Assembly (NCBI RefSeq): GCF_015291745.1
Contig: NZ_CP030059.1
Span: 7,219,501-7,283,500, forward strand
DNA: 64,000 bases
Direction: 5' to 3'
From: Bradyrhizobium sp. CCBAU 53351
GTDB lineage: Bacteria > Pseudomonadota > Alphaproteobacteria > Rhizobiales > Xanthobacteraceae
Part shown: positions 1 to 9,436 of the stretch, piece by piece
How the letters are laid out: every line of letters begins with the position of its first letter
How positions within the stretch are numbered: the stretch's first letter is position 1
The notes under the pieces: generated by a model
Seen by the model: only the letters and a program-made list of their open reading frames with translations
Told to the model about the DNA's origin: nothing
Database searches by the model: none
Made by a program: the position numbers and the translations under genes

Positions 1-2
1 AG

Positions 3-404
3 ACGCTCCATAGCGTCGACCGCACGATCGTCAGCAATGCTCCCGCCATCAAGGAAGGCCTGCGCACGTTCGAGGATTACACCGCCGATCTCCGCAGCAA
101 GGGCAGCGAGATCGATTCCGTCATGGCCAAGGTCGACAGCGCCTTCGCGGGCTTCGACAAGGCGGTCACGAAGATCGAGGGCGTGGTGCCCGGCTTCGTC
201 GACGGCAAGGCCGACGAGCTGTTCGAGAAGATCAAGGGACTGCACGAGCTTGCCAACACCATGAAGAAGAAGTCGGCCGGCTATCTCGAGGACATCCGCC
301 GCTCGCTGCTCGACGTCAGCGAAGCCGCCAACAAGATGAGCGGGATATCGACGCCTGCCGCGGCCCCGCGCCCACCGCGCAAGCCTCCGCAGCCGAAGCG
401 ATAG
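3..404 (+). CDS. MCE/MlaD-family protein, C-terminal fragment
   Basis: The reading frame is open from the window edge, so this is the 3' end of a longer gene. The visible 133 residues are mostly helical, with many Lys/Glu/Ala residues and a hydrophobic periodicity (TFEDYTADL, KVDSAFAGFDKAV), and end in a Pro/Arg-rich tail. This resembles the helical C-terminus of MCE-domain lipid-transport proteins (MlaD type), which act in the periplasm with an ABC transporter. The diagnostic MCE domain is outside the window, so the family call is an inference. The stop lies 4 bases from the convergent autotransporter stop, leaving no room for a separate terminator. Confidence 0.55.
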   Translation, partial: TLHSVDRTIVSNAPAIKEGLRTFEDYTADLRSKGSEIDSVMAKVDSAFAGFDKAVTKIEGVVPGFVDGKADELFEKIKGLHELANTMKKKSAGYLEDIRRSLLDVSEAANKMSGISTPAAAPRPPRKPPQPKR

Positions 405-408
405 ATCC

Positions 409-3400
409 CTACCAAGCGTAGCGGACGACGCCCTTGCCGGCGTAGGAGCGGGAGACGTTCGAGAACTCGCCTTCGAAGGTCGCCGACGCAGACCAGCCGT
501 TCATCCAGTTCATCTGCACCGCCGCCGTGGTCAGCGCGGAATCGCGCGCCTGGGCGGCACCGTTCACGACGAACGCCGATCCCGGCAACGTTTGGAAGAC
601 CGCGCCGACGATGCGATCCGGATCGTAGTCATGCGCCCAGGCGACGCGGCCGCGCAGGGTCATCAGGCCGCCGGCTGCGGCGAATGACTTGTCCGCGCGC
701 AGGCCGAGCTCGGTGCGGGTGCTGGTCACGTCCTTGGCGGCATAGTTCAGCGCGAAGACATTGCTGCCGACCACCGCGAACTCCGAGTAGCTAGGAAGGC
801 TGAACATGGTGGCCTGCACCGCCGCATAGGGCGTGAGGCCGATCCACTGCGAGGCATGGCGATAGCCGCCCTCGATACGGCCCGACAGCGCGTTGGCGTT
901 GAACTGCGCACGCAACTGATCGACGCCGGCAGCGGTGACGATGCGGTTTGTCGTGACGTCCTGCCAGCCGTAGGCCAGCGCGGCCGTCACATAGGCAGGC
1001 CCCGCCGTGTGACGAACGAAGGCGCCGGCCTGGAACAGGTCGGAGCGGCCCCAGCCGAGCCCGTTGACGTTGAAGCCGGTGCCGCCGCCCGCAAGTGCAA
1101 ACCCGGCGATCGTCGACGGCGAGAAGCGGTAATCGAGGCCGACGGCGGTGCCATAGACGCTGCTGCTGGTGGTGTTGGAGCCGAGGCCGGTGTTGCCGTC
1201 GGTGGTCTGCGACCCGCCATAGCCGGCCGCCCACACGTCCCAGCGCTGCTCGAACGTCGCAACCGGTGCTTTGCGGTAGATCGAAGCGAAGGCATCGCGC
1301 GTGGTCTTGTCGCGAGCGTTCCTGCCAGTTGCGGCATAGGCATTCGCGCTCGCGTCGTCCGCATACGGAGTCGCGCCGGGTGCACCGCTGCGCCCCGTGC
1401 CGAACACGTCCGTCAGCAGACTGATGAACAGGTTCATCGCGTTGAAGGTCGTCTGCTGCGAGCCGGTGCCCGATTCGCCGGAAGCCTGTGTGAGGCCGGC
1501 CGGCGAGAGATTGGCGAGCGCCACGGGAAGGCCGCCGGCGCGGTTGAAATAGTCCGTCAGCACATTGGCGACGTTCTGTTGATTGATGTTGAGGCCGCCG
1601 CCATAGCCGAGCGCGAGATCAAGGTCGACATTGTTGAGGCCATAGCTCAGCGTCGCATGCAGGTTCGGCGATAGCCCCGCGACCACGGGATTGAACGCAT
1701 CGGGCAGCGTCCCCGCGCTGAGGATCGTGTAGTGCTTCGCGATCGATCCGGTCGGAACCACGACGACGGTGGCGCCGCCAAGCGTCGCCGTGCCCGCGAC
1801 GACCGCCAGGCCGTTGCTCGCGCCCGAGACCTGCACCATGTAGCTCGACGCGCTCGTGAACGAGAGGTCGCCGGACACGGTGAGCGTCCCGGTCGGATTG
1901 CCTGGCGCCAGTGTGCCGCCATTCACGGTGATCGTGCTGACCGTGCCGACGCCACCGAAGGTACCGCCGGTGGCGACGGACACGGTGCCGTTGATGGTGC
2001 CGGCGAGCATCAGCGTGCCGCCGAGCACGTTCCAGTCCTGATTGCCGGTGCCGGTCACGGTCCAGGTCGAGCTGTCTACCTTGTTGAAGGTCGAGAACCC
2101 GTCGTACTGGAGGCCAACGCCGATCAGGTCGAGATTGAACGTATCCTTGCCGGTGCCGCCGAGCTGGAAGGTGTCGGTTCCGGATGCCAGAACCTGGCCG
2201 TTGATGACGCTACCGGGGCCGAGGGTGAGCGTGTTGCTGCCGCATCCGCAGAAATCGATCGCGATGGCACCGGCCGCGCCGGCATCGATGGTGCCGGAGT
2301 TGAAGACGCTACCGCCGCCACTCAGCATGATACCCGTGCCGTTGGCGCCGACGGTGATGGTGCCGGTGTTGACGATCTGGTTGGTCGTGCTGAAGGAGCT
2401 GACGTCGATACCGACACCGGCGTCGCCGACGGTGATCTTGCCCGTGTTGGTGACGATGTTGGAATCGCCGACAACGAAGATGCCTTCGACAAAGTCGGCG
2501 CCCGTGATCTGCCCGCTGTTGGTTATCGTTGAGGACGAGCCGGTATAGGCGATGGCCACCCCGCCCAGCCCGACATTGATCGCGCCGCTTTGGCTGATCG
2601 TGGCCCGGTCACCCTGCAACGAAATGCCGGCCGTCCCGCTGCCCCCGACCGTGATCGTGCCGCCGTTGGTGACTTTCGAGTCGTCGCCCAGCACGGCGAT
2701 GCCGACGCCAAAATCTCCGGCCGTGATCGTGCCGAGATTGCTGACAGTCTGGAAGTCGCCTTGCAGGAAGATGCCGGCGGCGTTCTGCCCGACCGTGATC
2801 GTGCCGGTGGCGGTGTTGGTGATCGTGTTGTTGTCACTGATCGCCAGAATGCCGCCGGAGAATCCGGCGGAATCGCCGACCGTGATCGCGCCGGCATTGG
2901 TGATGATTGCACTGCCGAACGCAAAAATGCCGCTTGCACCGTCGCCGCCCGTGATCGTGCCGGTCGCAGAGTTGGTGATCGTGTTGTTCTGGCCGGCGAA
3001 GACGCCCGCACCTGACCCGCCGACCGCCAGCGCACCGCCGTTGGTGACGGTGTTGCTGTCACCGACCGAGATCGCAGCGCCGCTGTCGCCCGTCGTGATC
3101 GTTCCGGCATTGGTGATGACGTTGTGATCGATCGCCTGGATGCCGAGTCCGTTGTCGAGCACCGTGATGGTGCTGTTGTTGATCACGGTGTTGGAATTTC
3201 CAACGGCAATGCCGGTGAGGCCCGAGCCTGCCGACACGGTGCCGTTGTTGGTGACGGTGCTGAAATCGTTGACGCCGATCGAGACCGCGCCGTTGTCGTT
3301 CACCGCTGCGCCTGAGAGCACGTTGACATTGAGAGCATCGACGCCGGCCCCGGCCTGAAAGCCGTCGGTATCGGTGCCGCTACAGGTGACGGTCTGGCCG

Positions 3401-3546
3401 CTCGTGGCCGGATCTGGTGTGCAAGTCGCCTTCGCCGGCGATGCGCACAGGCTGAATCCCAAAACGAACGCAGATGCGCCGACGAGCAACGCGGCACCGC
3501 GCCGGCGCAGTCGATCCTGCCGCCTCGATAGCCCCTCGCCCCTCAC
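409..3546 (-). CDS. Autotransporter with beta-helix passenger and outer-membrane beta-barrel
   Basis: A 1045-residue secreted protein. An extended signal peptide (charged residues 1-16, hydrophobic stretch, then SPAKA) is followed by a passenger of roughly 12 imperfect repeats of about 28 residues with Asn/Thr/Gly-rich signatures (NNTITNTATGTITVG, GTITVGDAGVGI), typical of a right-handed beta-helix. From about residue 770 the sequence becomes an autotransporter beta-barrel (WDVWAAGYGG, alternating aromatic strands) and ends in a terminal Trp, as outer-membrane barrels do. The start is GTG, with GAGGG as ribosome site. Family knowledge: type Va secretion, usually an adhesin or surface protein. 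No catalytic motif is seen in the passenger, so the substrate or ligand cannot be assigned. Confidence 0.88.
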   Translation of the reverse strand: MRGEGLSRRQDRLRRRGAALLVGASAFVLGFSLCASPAKATCTPDPATSGQTVTCSGTDTDGFQAGAGVDALNVNVLSGAAVNDNGAVSIGVNDFSTVTNNGTVSAGSGLTGIAVGNSNTVINNSTITVLDNGLGIQAIDHNVITNAGTITTGDSGAAISVGDSNTVTNGGALAVGGSGAGVFAGQNNTITNSATGTITGGDGASGIFAFGSAIITNAGAITVGDSAGFSGGILAISDNNTITNTATGTITVGQNAAGIFLQGDFQTVSNLGTITAGDFGVGIAVLGDDSKVTNGGTITVGGSGTAGISLQGDRATISQSGAINVGLGGVAIAYTGSSSTITNSGQITGADFVEGIFVVGDSNIVTNTGKITVGDAGVGIDVSSFSTTNQIVNTGTITVGANGTGIMLSGGGSVFNSGTIDAGAAGAIAIDFCGCGSNTLTLGPGSVINGQVLASGTDTFQLGGTGKDTFNLDLIGVGLQYDGFSTFNKVDSSTWTVTGTGNQDWNVLGGTLMLAGTINGTVSVATGGTFGGVGTVSTITVNGGTLAPGNPTGTLTVSGDLSFTSASSYMVQVSGASNGLAVVAGTATLGGATVVVVPTGSIAKHYTILSAGTLPDAFNPVVAGLSPNLHATLSYGLNNVDLDLALGYGGGLNINQQNVANVLTDYFNRAGGLPVALANLSPAGLTQASGESGTGSQQTTFNAMNLFISLLTDVFGTGRSGAPGATPYADDASANAYAATGRNARDKTTRDAFASIYRKAPVATFEQRWDVWAAGYGGSQTTDGNTGLGSNTTSSSVYGTAVGLDYRFSPSTIAGFALAGGGTGFNVNGLGWGRSDLFQAGAFVRHTAGPAYVTAALAYGWQDVTTNRIVTAAGVDQLRAQFNANALSGRIEGGYRHASQWIGLTPYAAVQATMFSLPSYSEFAVVGSNVFALNYAAKDVTSTRTELGLRADKSFAAAGGLMTLRGRVAWAHDYDPDRIVGAVFQTLPGSAFVVNGAAQARDSALTTAAVQMNWMNGWSASATFEGEFSNVSRSYAGKGVVRYAW
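2256..3291 (-). repeat. In-frame tandem repeats encoding the autotransporter passenger
   Basis: DNA encoding about 12 imperfect repeats of 84-90 bases within the autotransporter gene. Recurrent motifs on the + strand are gtgatcgtgccg and ttggtgat, which encode TGTIT/GTIT and ITN. Spacing and sequence both drift, so this is a protein repeat, not a CRISPR array or a satellite. Confidence 0.8.
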
Positions 3547-3600
3547 GTTACGCCCTCGCTTCCCCGCCAGTTCCGCGGGAACTTAGGCCATGAGAAGGCT

Positions 3601-3614
3601 CCGTAGAACTACGG
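3601..3614. other. 14-base palindrome upstream of the autotransporter
   Basis: CCGTAG-AA-CTACGG is a perfect inverted repeat lying 55 bases upstream of the autotransporter start and about 120 bases downstream of amiE. It could be an operator for the autotransporter or a weak stem after amiE. There is no T-tract, so a Rho-independent terminator is not well supported. Confidence 0.3.
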
Positions 3615-3716
3615 CGCCATCGGAATGCGTCCGTTTGACCCACAACCGAGGCAGAATCCGGCGGTCATGTTGCAACCGGGACACGGTTTGCAGGGCCAAA
3701 TTCCCATTTGGCGCAT
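3609..3716 (-). CDS. Candidate 35-residue cysteine-rich small protein downstream of amiE
   Basis: A short frame begins with ATG at 3716, only 19 bases after the amiE stop and in the same direction. It encodes 35 residues with five cysteines spaced CxxCxxC-x6-CxxC (Cys 9, 12, 15, 22, 25), which looks like a small zinc or iron-sulfur knuckle. No strong Shine-Dalgarno is visible, so it may be translationally coupled to amiE or may not be translated. Third-position GC is only moderate for this genome. If real, it would be the last gene of the urt-fmd-amiE transcript. The cysteine pattern is seen directly; function is unknown. Confidence 0.35.
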   Translation of the reverse strand: MRQMGIWPCKPCPGCNMTAGFCLGCGSNGRIPMAP

Positions 3717-3735
3717 GAAGCCGGGTCGCAATGGC

Positions 3736-4776
3736 TCAGTAATTGGTGGCCGCCGCTTCATTCGGGATGCCGTCGATCGGGCATTCCGCGGTCCCTGGCG
3801 TCGCGCGGGTCATCGCCTCGACCATGTCCCGCGTGCCTTCGGGATCCTTGATCCAGTTCTTGTAGAAATCATACGGGCATGCCGCAACTCCGCGCGGGCT
3901 GTCGCCGGAATTGATCATGCCGGTGTAGCCGCGGTGGACCAGCTTGTAGAGATGGTTCTGCGACTGGCCGTTGCGGCGCGCGTCGCGGATCAGGTGTTTC
4001 GAGAGCTGCGCGTACTGGATGCCGTAATCCTCCTCGCCGCATTCACCGAGCGTGCGGCCGTCGAAGCCGATGATCGCGGAGTGGCCGAAATAGGAATAGA
4101 CGCCGTCGAAGCCGGCGGCGTTGGCGACCGCGACATAGACGTTATTGGCCCACGCCATAGCCTTGGAAATCATGACCTGCTGCTCCTTGGCCGGATACAT
4201 GTAGCCCTGGCAGCGCACGATCAATTCCGCGCCCTTCATGGCGCAGTCACGCCAGATCTCCGGATAATTGCCGTCGTCGCAGATGATCAGGCTGACCTTG
4301 AGACCTTTCGGGCCTTCGGACACATAGGTGCAATTGCCGGGATACCAGCCTTCGATCGGTACCCATGGCATGATCTTGCGGTACTTCTGCACGATCTCGC
4401 CCTTGTCGTTCATCAGGATCAGGGTGTTGTAAGGGGCCTTGTGCGGATGCTCCTCGTGGCGCTCGCCGGTTAGCGAGAACACGCCCCACACTTTCGCCTT
4501 GCGGCAAGCCTCGGCGAAGATGGCCGTCTCTTCACCTGGCACCGAGCACGCCGTCTCGTACATCTCCTTGGAGTCGTACATGATGCCTTGCGTGGAATAT
4601 TCCGGGAAGATCACGAGGTCCATGCCGGGTAGACCGACCTTCATGCCCACCAGCATGTCTGCAATCTTGCGGGCGTTGTCGAGCACCTCTGCCTTGGTGT
4701 GCAAGCGGGGCATCTTGTAATTGACGACCGCGACGCCGACCGTATCGTTGCTGCTGGAAATGTCGCCGTGAAGCAT
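3736..4776 (-). CDS. amiE: Aliphatic amidase (nitrilase superfamily)
   Basis: Hydrolyses short aliphatic amides to the carboxylic acid and ammonia in the cytoplasm. The 346 residues match the length of Pseudomonas AmiE, and the N-terminus ([18 protein letters not shown]) is characteristic of AmiE. The nitrilase triad is present at the family's positions: Glu59 in FPEY, Lys134 in KYRKI and Cys166 in IICDDGN, plus Glu142. The frame stays open for 129 codons upstream, but that stretch overlaps fmdB; the ATG at 4776 has AGGAG just upstream. It is the last recognised gene of the urtABCDE-fmdA-fmdB-amiE unit, so imported amides can be hydrolysed at once. Formamidase AmiF is the closest alternative. 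Confidence 0.93.
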   Translation of the reverse strand: MLHGDISSSNDTVGVAVVNYKMPRLHTKAEVLDNARKIADMLVGMKVGLPGMDLVIFPEYSTQGIMYDSKEMYETACSVPGEETAIFAEACRKAKVWGVFSLTGERHEEHPHKAPYNTLILMNDKGEIVQKYRKIMPWVPIEGWYPGNCTYVSEGPKGLKVSLIICDDGNYPEIWRDCAMKGAELIVRCQGYMYPAKEQQVMISKAMAWANNVYVAVANAAGFDGVYSYFGHSAIIGFDGRTLGECGEEDYGIQYAQLSKHLIRDARRNGQSQNHLYKLVHRGYTGMINSGDSPRGVAACPYDFYKNWIKDPEGTRDMVEAMTRATPGTAECPIDGIPNEAAATNY

Positions 4777-4814
4777 TTTGAGCGCTCCTGTCTTTTGTCT
4801 GTTTGAGGTCTTCG

Positions 4815-5192
4815 CTAGTGGCTGATCATCCAGGGCCGCGCGGTCGGAAAGCCCTTGGCGCCGCTCTTGGTCTTGGTCACCAGCCGTGCCGGTTTCTTGC
4901 TGTCCGCCGAGCCCTTGTCCTTGACTGTCTTTCCCGAGGAGCAACAGCCACAGCCAGGGCCGTGCGAGGCCTTGTATTGCGCCAGGGTCTGCGGCGCATG
5001 CGAGCTGCGCTCGTTGACGGCGTGGGCCTTGCGCCTGTCCGCCGGCATGCAGAAGAAATTCGGCGCGGTCAGGATCACCCGCGGCGCCATGGTCTCGCAA
5101 TGCGGGCAGCTTTGCGGATCGTCGCATTCGGCCATCGGGCGGAGGTCCTTGAACGGACCGCAATCGTCACAGAGATATTCGTAGACCGGCAT
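4815..5192 (-). CDS. fmdB: FmdB-family zinc-ribbon protein
   Basis: A 125-residue protein starting [12 protein letters not shown], the hallmark of the FmdB family. Two CxxC pairs (Cys8/11 and Cys29/32) form the zinc ribbon. A longer, basic C-terminal tail carries a further cysteine cluster, GCGCC, at about 80-84. In Methylophilus, FmdB is a regulator of, or accessory to, the formamidase operon. Here it sits between fmdA and amiE, as expected. The exact molecular role is not established; binding to nucleic acid or a partner protein is inferred from the ribbon. Confidence 0.88.
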   Translation of the reverse strand: MPVYEYLCDDCGPFKDLRPMAECDDPQSCPHCETMAPRVILTAPNFFCMPADRRKAHAVNERSSHAPQTLAQYKASHGPGCGCCSSGKTVKDKGSADSKKPARLVTKTKSGAKGFPTARPWMISH

Positions 5193-5247
5193 TGTTGATT
5201 CCTAGGCATTTAGTGACCGCATGTGCGGAGACAGCCCTTCACCCCAA

Positions 5248-5275
5248 CCCTCTCCCCGCAAGAACGGGGAGAGGG
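5248..5275. repeat. GC-rich hairpin between fmdA and fmdB
   Basis: A 10-base perfect inverted repeat (CCCTCTCCCC, 8-base loop, GGGGAGAGGG) in the gap after fmdA. It looks like a short member of the palindromic family also seen at 7265-7421. It may lower read-through or stabilise the upstream mRNA. Confidence 0.6.
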
Positions 5276-5285
5276 AGCACAGGCA

Positions 5286-6515
5286 TCATTTGTCCGGCGA
5301 GATCGGCATCTGGATGTCGCCGGTGATGTGCTTGATGGGCCCGGCCGCCGACGGCATCACGTCGAAGTCGAAGATTTCCGTCGGCAGCCATAGCGTGGCG
5401 CAGGCGTTGGGTACGTCGACCACGCCGGAGATGTGGCCCTGGCACGGCGCGGTGCCGAGGATCGAATAGGCCTGGGCGCCGGAATAGCCGAACTTCTTCA
5501 GATACTCGATCGCGTTGAGGCAGGCCTGACGGTAGGCGATGTGGACGTCGAGATAGTGCTGCTTGCCGGCCTCGTCGACCGAGATGCCTTCGAAGATCAG
5601 ATAGTCCTTGTAGTTCGGCGTGATCGGCGACGGCTTGAAGATCGGGTTCTTGATACCGTATTTCGACATACCGTCCTTGATCACCTCGACCTTCAGGTGC
5701 AGCCAGCCGGCCATCTCGATGGCGCCGCAGAAGGTGATCTCGCCGTCGCCCTGGCTGAAGTGAAGATCGCCCATCGACAGACCGGCGCCGGGCACATAGA
5801 CCGGGAAGTAGATCTTCGAGCCGCGCGAGAGATCCTTGATGTCGCAATTGCCGCCATGCTCGCGCGGCGGCACGGTGCGCGCGCCTTCGGCGCCGATCTT
5901 GGCCTTGACGTCGCCCTTGGCACGGCCGCCATGGGCAGTCGGCGCGAACGGCGGGTTGGCGAGCCCAGGCACACGGGTCGGGTTGGTCGAGATCAATTCG
6001 GCCTCGCGCTTGTTCCAGGTCTCCAGCATCTTGGGATCGGGCAGACAGCCGATCAGTCCGGGATGGATGAGACCCGCGAAGTTCACGCCGGGCACGTGGC
6101 GGGAGGAGGTGTAGAGGCCCTTGATGTCCCAGATCGACTTCTGCGCCAGCGGGAAATGGTCGGTCAGGAAGCCGCCGCCGTTCTGCTTGGAGAAGAAGCC
6201 GTTGAAGCCCCACAGGCTCTCCTTGAGCGGACCGACGTCGAGCAGATCGACCACCAGCAGGTCGCCGGGCTCGGCGCCTTTGACGCCGATCGGACCGGAC
6301 AGGAAGTGGACGATCGACAGGTCGATGTCGCGCACGTCGTCGGCGGAATCGTTGTTCTTGATGAAGCCGCCGGTCCAATCATAGGTCTCGATGATGAAAT
6401 CGTCGCCGGGATTGACCCAGGCCACGATCGGGATGTCGGGGTGCCAGCGGTTATGCACCATGTCGTTTTCATAGGCCGACTTGGTGAGATCGACCTTGAT
6501 CAGTGTCTCTGGCAT
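5286..6515 (-). CDS. fmdA: Formamidase / acetamidase family
   Basis: A 409-residue enzyme that hydrolyses formamide (and possibly acetamide) to the acid and ammonia. The whole sequence reads as an FmdA/AmdA protein: METLIKVDLTKS-like N-terminus, HNRWHPDIP, IHPGLIGCLP, and GDLHFSQGDGEI in the metal-binding core. This fold is unrelated to the nitrilase-type amidase AmiE, so the operon carries two different amide hydrolases. The start at 6515 has GGGGAG at the right distance. Only 28 bases separate it from urtE, so co-transcription with the importer is likely. Confidence 0.93.
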   Translation of the reverse strand: MPETLIKVDLTKSAYENDMVHNRWHPDIPIVAWVNPGDDFIIETYDWTGGFIKNNDSADDVRDIDLSIVHFLSGPIGVKGAEPGDLLVVDLLDVGPLKESLWGFNGFFSKQNGGGFLTDHFPLAQKSIWDIKGLYTSSRHVPGVNFAGLIHPGLIGCLPDPKMLETWNKREAELISTNPTRVPGLANPPFAPTAHGGRAKGDVKAKIGAEGARTVPPREHGGNCDIKDLSRGSKIYFPVYVPGAGLSMGDLHFSQGDGEITFCGAIEMAGWLHLKVEVIKDGMSKYGIKNPIFKPSPITPNYKDYLIFEGISVDEAGKQHYLDVHIAYRQACLNAIEYLKKFGYSGAQAYSILGTAPCQGHISGVVDVPNACATLWLPTEIFDFDVMPSAAGPIKHITGDIQMPISPDK

Positions 6516-6543
6516 CGAGATGCTCCCCTTTGACTACGGTTGG

Positions 6544-7233
6544 TTAGACGGACAGATATTTCGAGACCTGCGCGGCATCGACGGCGTCGCGCGGATCGTC
6601 ACGCACGATCTCGCCGTTCTCGATCACCAGCACACGGTCGGCGATGTCGAGCGCGAAGCTCAGCACCTGCTCGGACACGACGATCGAGAGGCCCTTCTCG
6701 TCACGGATGCGCTTCAGGGTGCGCGCCATCTCCTTGATGATCGACGGCTGGATGCCTTCGGTCGGCTCATCCAGCAGCAGGACTTTCGGCTTGGTCGCGA
6801 GCGCTCGTGCGATGGCGAGCTGCTGCTGCTGGCCGCCGGAAAGATTGCCGCCGCGACGGCCTTTCATTTCCAGCAGCACCGGGAACAATTCGTAGATGTC
6901 GCCCGGCACCTCGGAGCCACCGGAGACGACGAGGCCGGTTTCGATGTTCTCCTTCACCGTCATGGTGGAGAAGATCATGCGGCCTTGCGGGACGTAGGCG
7001 AGGCCCTTGGCGACGCGCTCAAAGCTCTTGAGGCTGCCGAGCTCGGCGCCGTCCATGGTCACCGAGCCGCTTTTGGCGGGCAGGATGCCCATCAACGACT
7101 TCATCAGCGTGGTCTTGCCCATGCCGTTGCGGCCCATGATCGCGACGATCTCGTTCGGCGCGACCTTGACGTTGAGCCCGTGCAGCACCTCGCTCTGGCC
7201 GTAGGCGACGTGCAAATCGGAAATTGCCAGCAT
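6544..7233 (-). CDS. urtE: Urea/short-chain amide ABC transporter, ATPase UrtE
   Basis: A 229-residue ATP-binding subunit of the branched-chain amino acid/urea (HAAT) class. Walker A is GRNGMGKT (34-41), the signature is LSGGQQQQ, and Walker B runs into DEPTEGIQPS, which is typical of LivF/UrtE proteins. The frame extends 31 codons upstream into a palindromic repeat; the ATG at 7233, starting MLAISDLHVAYG, is the family start. It works in the inner membrane with UrtD and the permeases UrtB and UrtC. Substrate (urea or formamide/acetamide) is inferred from fmdA and amiE next door. Confidence 0.93.
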   Translation of the reverse strand: MLAISDLHVAYGQSEVLHGLNVKVAPNEIVAIMGRNGMGKTTLMKSLMGILPAKSGSVTMDGAELGSLKSFERVAKGLAYVPQGRMIFSTMTVKENIETGLVVSGGSEVPGDIYELFPVLLEMKGRRGGNLSGGQQQQLAIARALATKPKVLLLDEPTEGIQPSIIKEMARTLKRIRDEKGLSIVVSEQVLSFALDIADRVLVIENGEIVRDDPRDAVDAAQVSKYLSV

Positions 7234-7264
7234 CGATACGCTCCTAGGCTCGATATGTTTTCTT

Positions 7265-7421
7265 CCTTCTCCCCTTGTGGGAGAAGGTGGCGCGGACGAA
7301 GTCCGCGACGGATGAGGGGTCTTCATCCGCGAATGCGAGGAGCAGTTTCTCTCGCGGAGAGATACCCCTCACCCGGATCGCCTGCGCGATCCGACCTCTC
7401 CCACGAGGGGAGAGGTGCACC
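7265..7421. repeat. Mosaic palindromic repeat between urtD and urtE
   Basis: About 157 bases containing nested inverted repeats: CTTCTCCC...GGGAGAAG at the left, CCTCTCCC...GGGGAGAGG at the right, and smaller stems in between (GCGGACgaaGTCCGC, CGGATCGCctgCGCGATCCG). I recognise this as an intergenic palindromic element of rhizobial genomes. It sits inside the operon and must be transcribed with it. Confidence 0.75.
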
Positions 7422-7456
7422 GGCGTTGCCGCAACAGGCTCGCTCGACGTCATGCC

Positions 7457-8196
<740 letters not shown>

Positions 8197-8212
<16 letters not shown>

Positions 8213-8290
8213 GATCTATCTCCTCACTGCCGGCGTGGCATCGACATCGTGATGACCGATGAGCACGATGTCCTCCTCACTCTGCCGGCG
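8197..8290. repeat. Tandem near-duplicate of the urtC end/urtD start junction
   Basis: Two copies of about 39 bases, at 8197-8235 and 8251-8290, share gatgaccgatgagca, the ribosome site complement and the ccggcg motif with few differences. The left copy carries the real urtD start; the right copy overlaps the urtC stop. It looks like a small tandem duplication of the initiation region. Confidence 0.7.
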
Positions 8291-9419
8291 CGCCGTCGGC
8301 GACCGAATTGTCGTTCCAGCCCGGCTTCGCCTTCCGCGAGGCGAACAGCCGATCGATGCGCGGCTGCACGTAGTCGGCCCAGAGCCCGGACAGACCGTTC
8401 GGGAAGGCGAGCACGACCGCGATGAACAGCGCTCCGAGACCGAACAGCCAGAGTTGCGGGAAGGATTCGGACAGGCTGGTCTTGGCGAAATTCACCAGGA
8501 TGGCCCCCCATATCGCGCCGAAGATCGACATCCGCCCGCCGACCGCGGTGTAGATCACCATCTCGATCGACGGCACGATGCCGACAAAGGACGGCGACAT
8601 GAAACCGACATTGAGTGCGAACATGGCACCGCCGATCGCGGCGAAGACCGAGGCCATGCAGAAGGCAAAGATCTTGAAGTTGGCGACGCTGTAGCCGGAG
8701 AAGCGGACACGGTCCTCCTGTTCGCGCATCGCCACCAGGATGCGGCCGAGCTTGGTCAGCCGGATGAACTGTGCGATGCCGATGCAGGCGAACAGCAGCA
8801 CCACCTCGACGAAGTACAGGATGATCTTGGCGTGGTCGGGCCGGATGTCCCAACCCTTCAGCGTGCGCAGGTCGGTCATGCCGTTGATGCCGCCGGTATA
8901 GCCCTGTTGACCGACGATCAGGATGGTGAGGATGGCGGCCACCGCCTGGGTGATGATCGCGAAATAGGTGCCGCCAACACGACGCTTGAACATCGCTGTC
9001 CCGATGATCAGCGCGAACAGGCCGGGGACCAGGATGATGGCGAGGATGGTGAAGGTCAGGCTGTGGAACGGCTGCCAGAACAGCGGCAGTGACGTGATCT
9101 GATTCCAGTCCATGAAATCGGGGATGCCGGGTGTCGACTGGATCTTGGTGTTCTCGACACTCGATGCCTCGAGCTTGAGGAACATCGCCATGCAATAGCC
9201 GCCCAGACCGAAGAACACGCCCTGCCCCAGGCTCAAGATGCCGCCATAGCCCCAGCACAGCACGAGGCCGAGTGCGACAAAGGCGTAAGTCAGGTACTTC
9301 GCGACCAGATTGAGGCGGAAGACATCGAGCGTCAGCGGCAGGATCACGAACAGCACGGCGGCGAGCGCAATGAAGCCCATGAGTTCGGATCGATTGAAGA
9401 AGCGTGAGTTAATGACCAT
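8277..9419 (-). CDS. urtC: Urea/short-chain amide ABC transporter, permease UrtC
   Basis: A 380-residue LivM/UrtC-type permease with about ten membrane segments. Recognisable stretches are LVLCWGYGGILSLGQGVFFGLGGY and the EAA-like loop (GRILVAMREQEDRVRFSGY). The ORF is open far upstream through urtB in another frame; the ATG at 9419, 17 bases after the urtB stop, gives the expected family start (MVINSRFFNRSE). It forms the inner-membrane channel with UrtB. Confidence 0.94.
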   Translation of the reverse strand: MVINSRFFNRSELMGFIALAAVLFVILPLTLDVFRLNLVAKYLTYAFVALGLVLCWGYGGILSLGQGVFFGLGGYCMAMFLKLEASSVENTKIQSTPGIPDFMDWNQITSLPLFWQPFHSLTFTILAIILVPGLFALIIGTAMFKRRVGGTYFAIITQAVAAILTILIVGQQGYTGGINGMTDLRTLKGWDIRPDHAKIILYFVEVVLLFACIGIAQFIRLTKLGRILVAMREQEDRVRFSGYSVANFKIFAFCMASVFAAIGGAMFALNVGFMSPSFVGIVPSIEMVIYTAVGGRMSIFGAIWGAILVNFAKTSLSESFPQLWLFGLGALFIAVVLAFPNGLSGLWADYVQPRIDRLFASRKAKPGWNDNSVADGAPAE

Positions 9420-9436
9420 GGCTTGCCTGCTTCTCG

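Noticed and set aside
2256..3291. CRISPR-like periodic repeats
   Set aside because: Repeats and spacings drift, the region is one open coding frame, and the product is a beta-helix passenger.
3736..5163. 475-residue reading of amiE with a 129-residue N-terminal extension
   Set aside because: The extension overlaps fmdB in another frame and has no homologous look; the ATG at 4776 has a ribosome site and gives exactly the known AmiE length.
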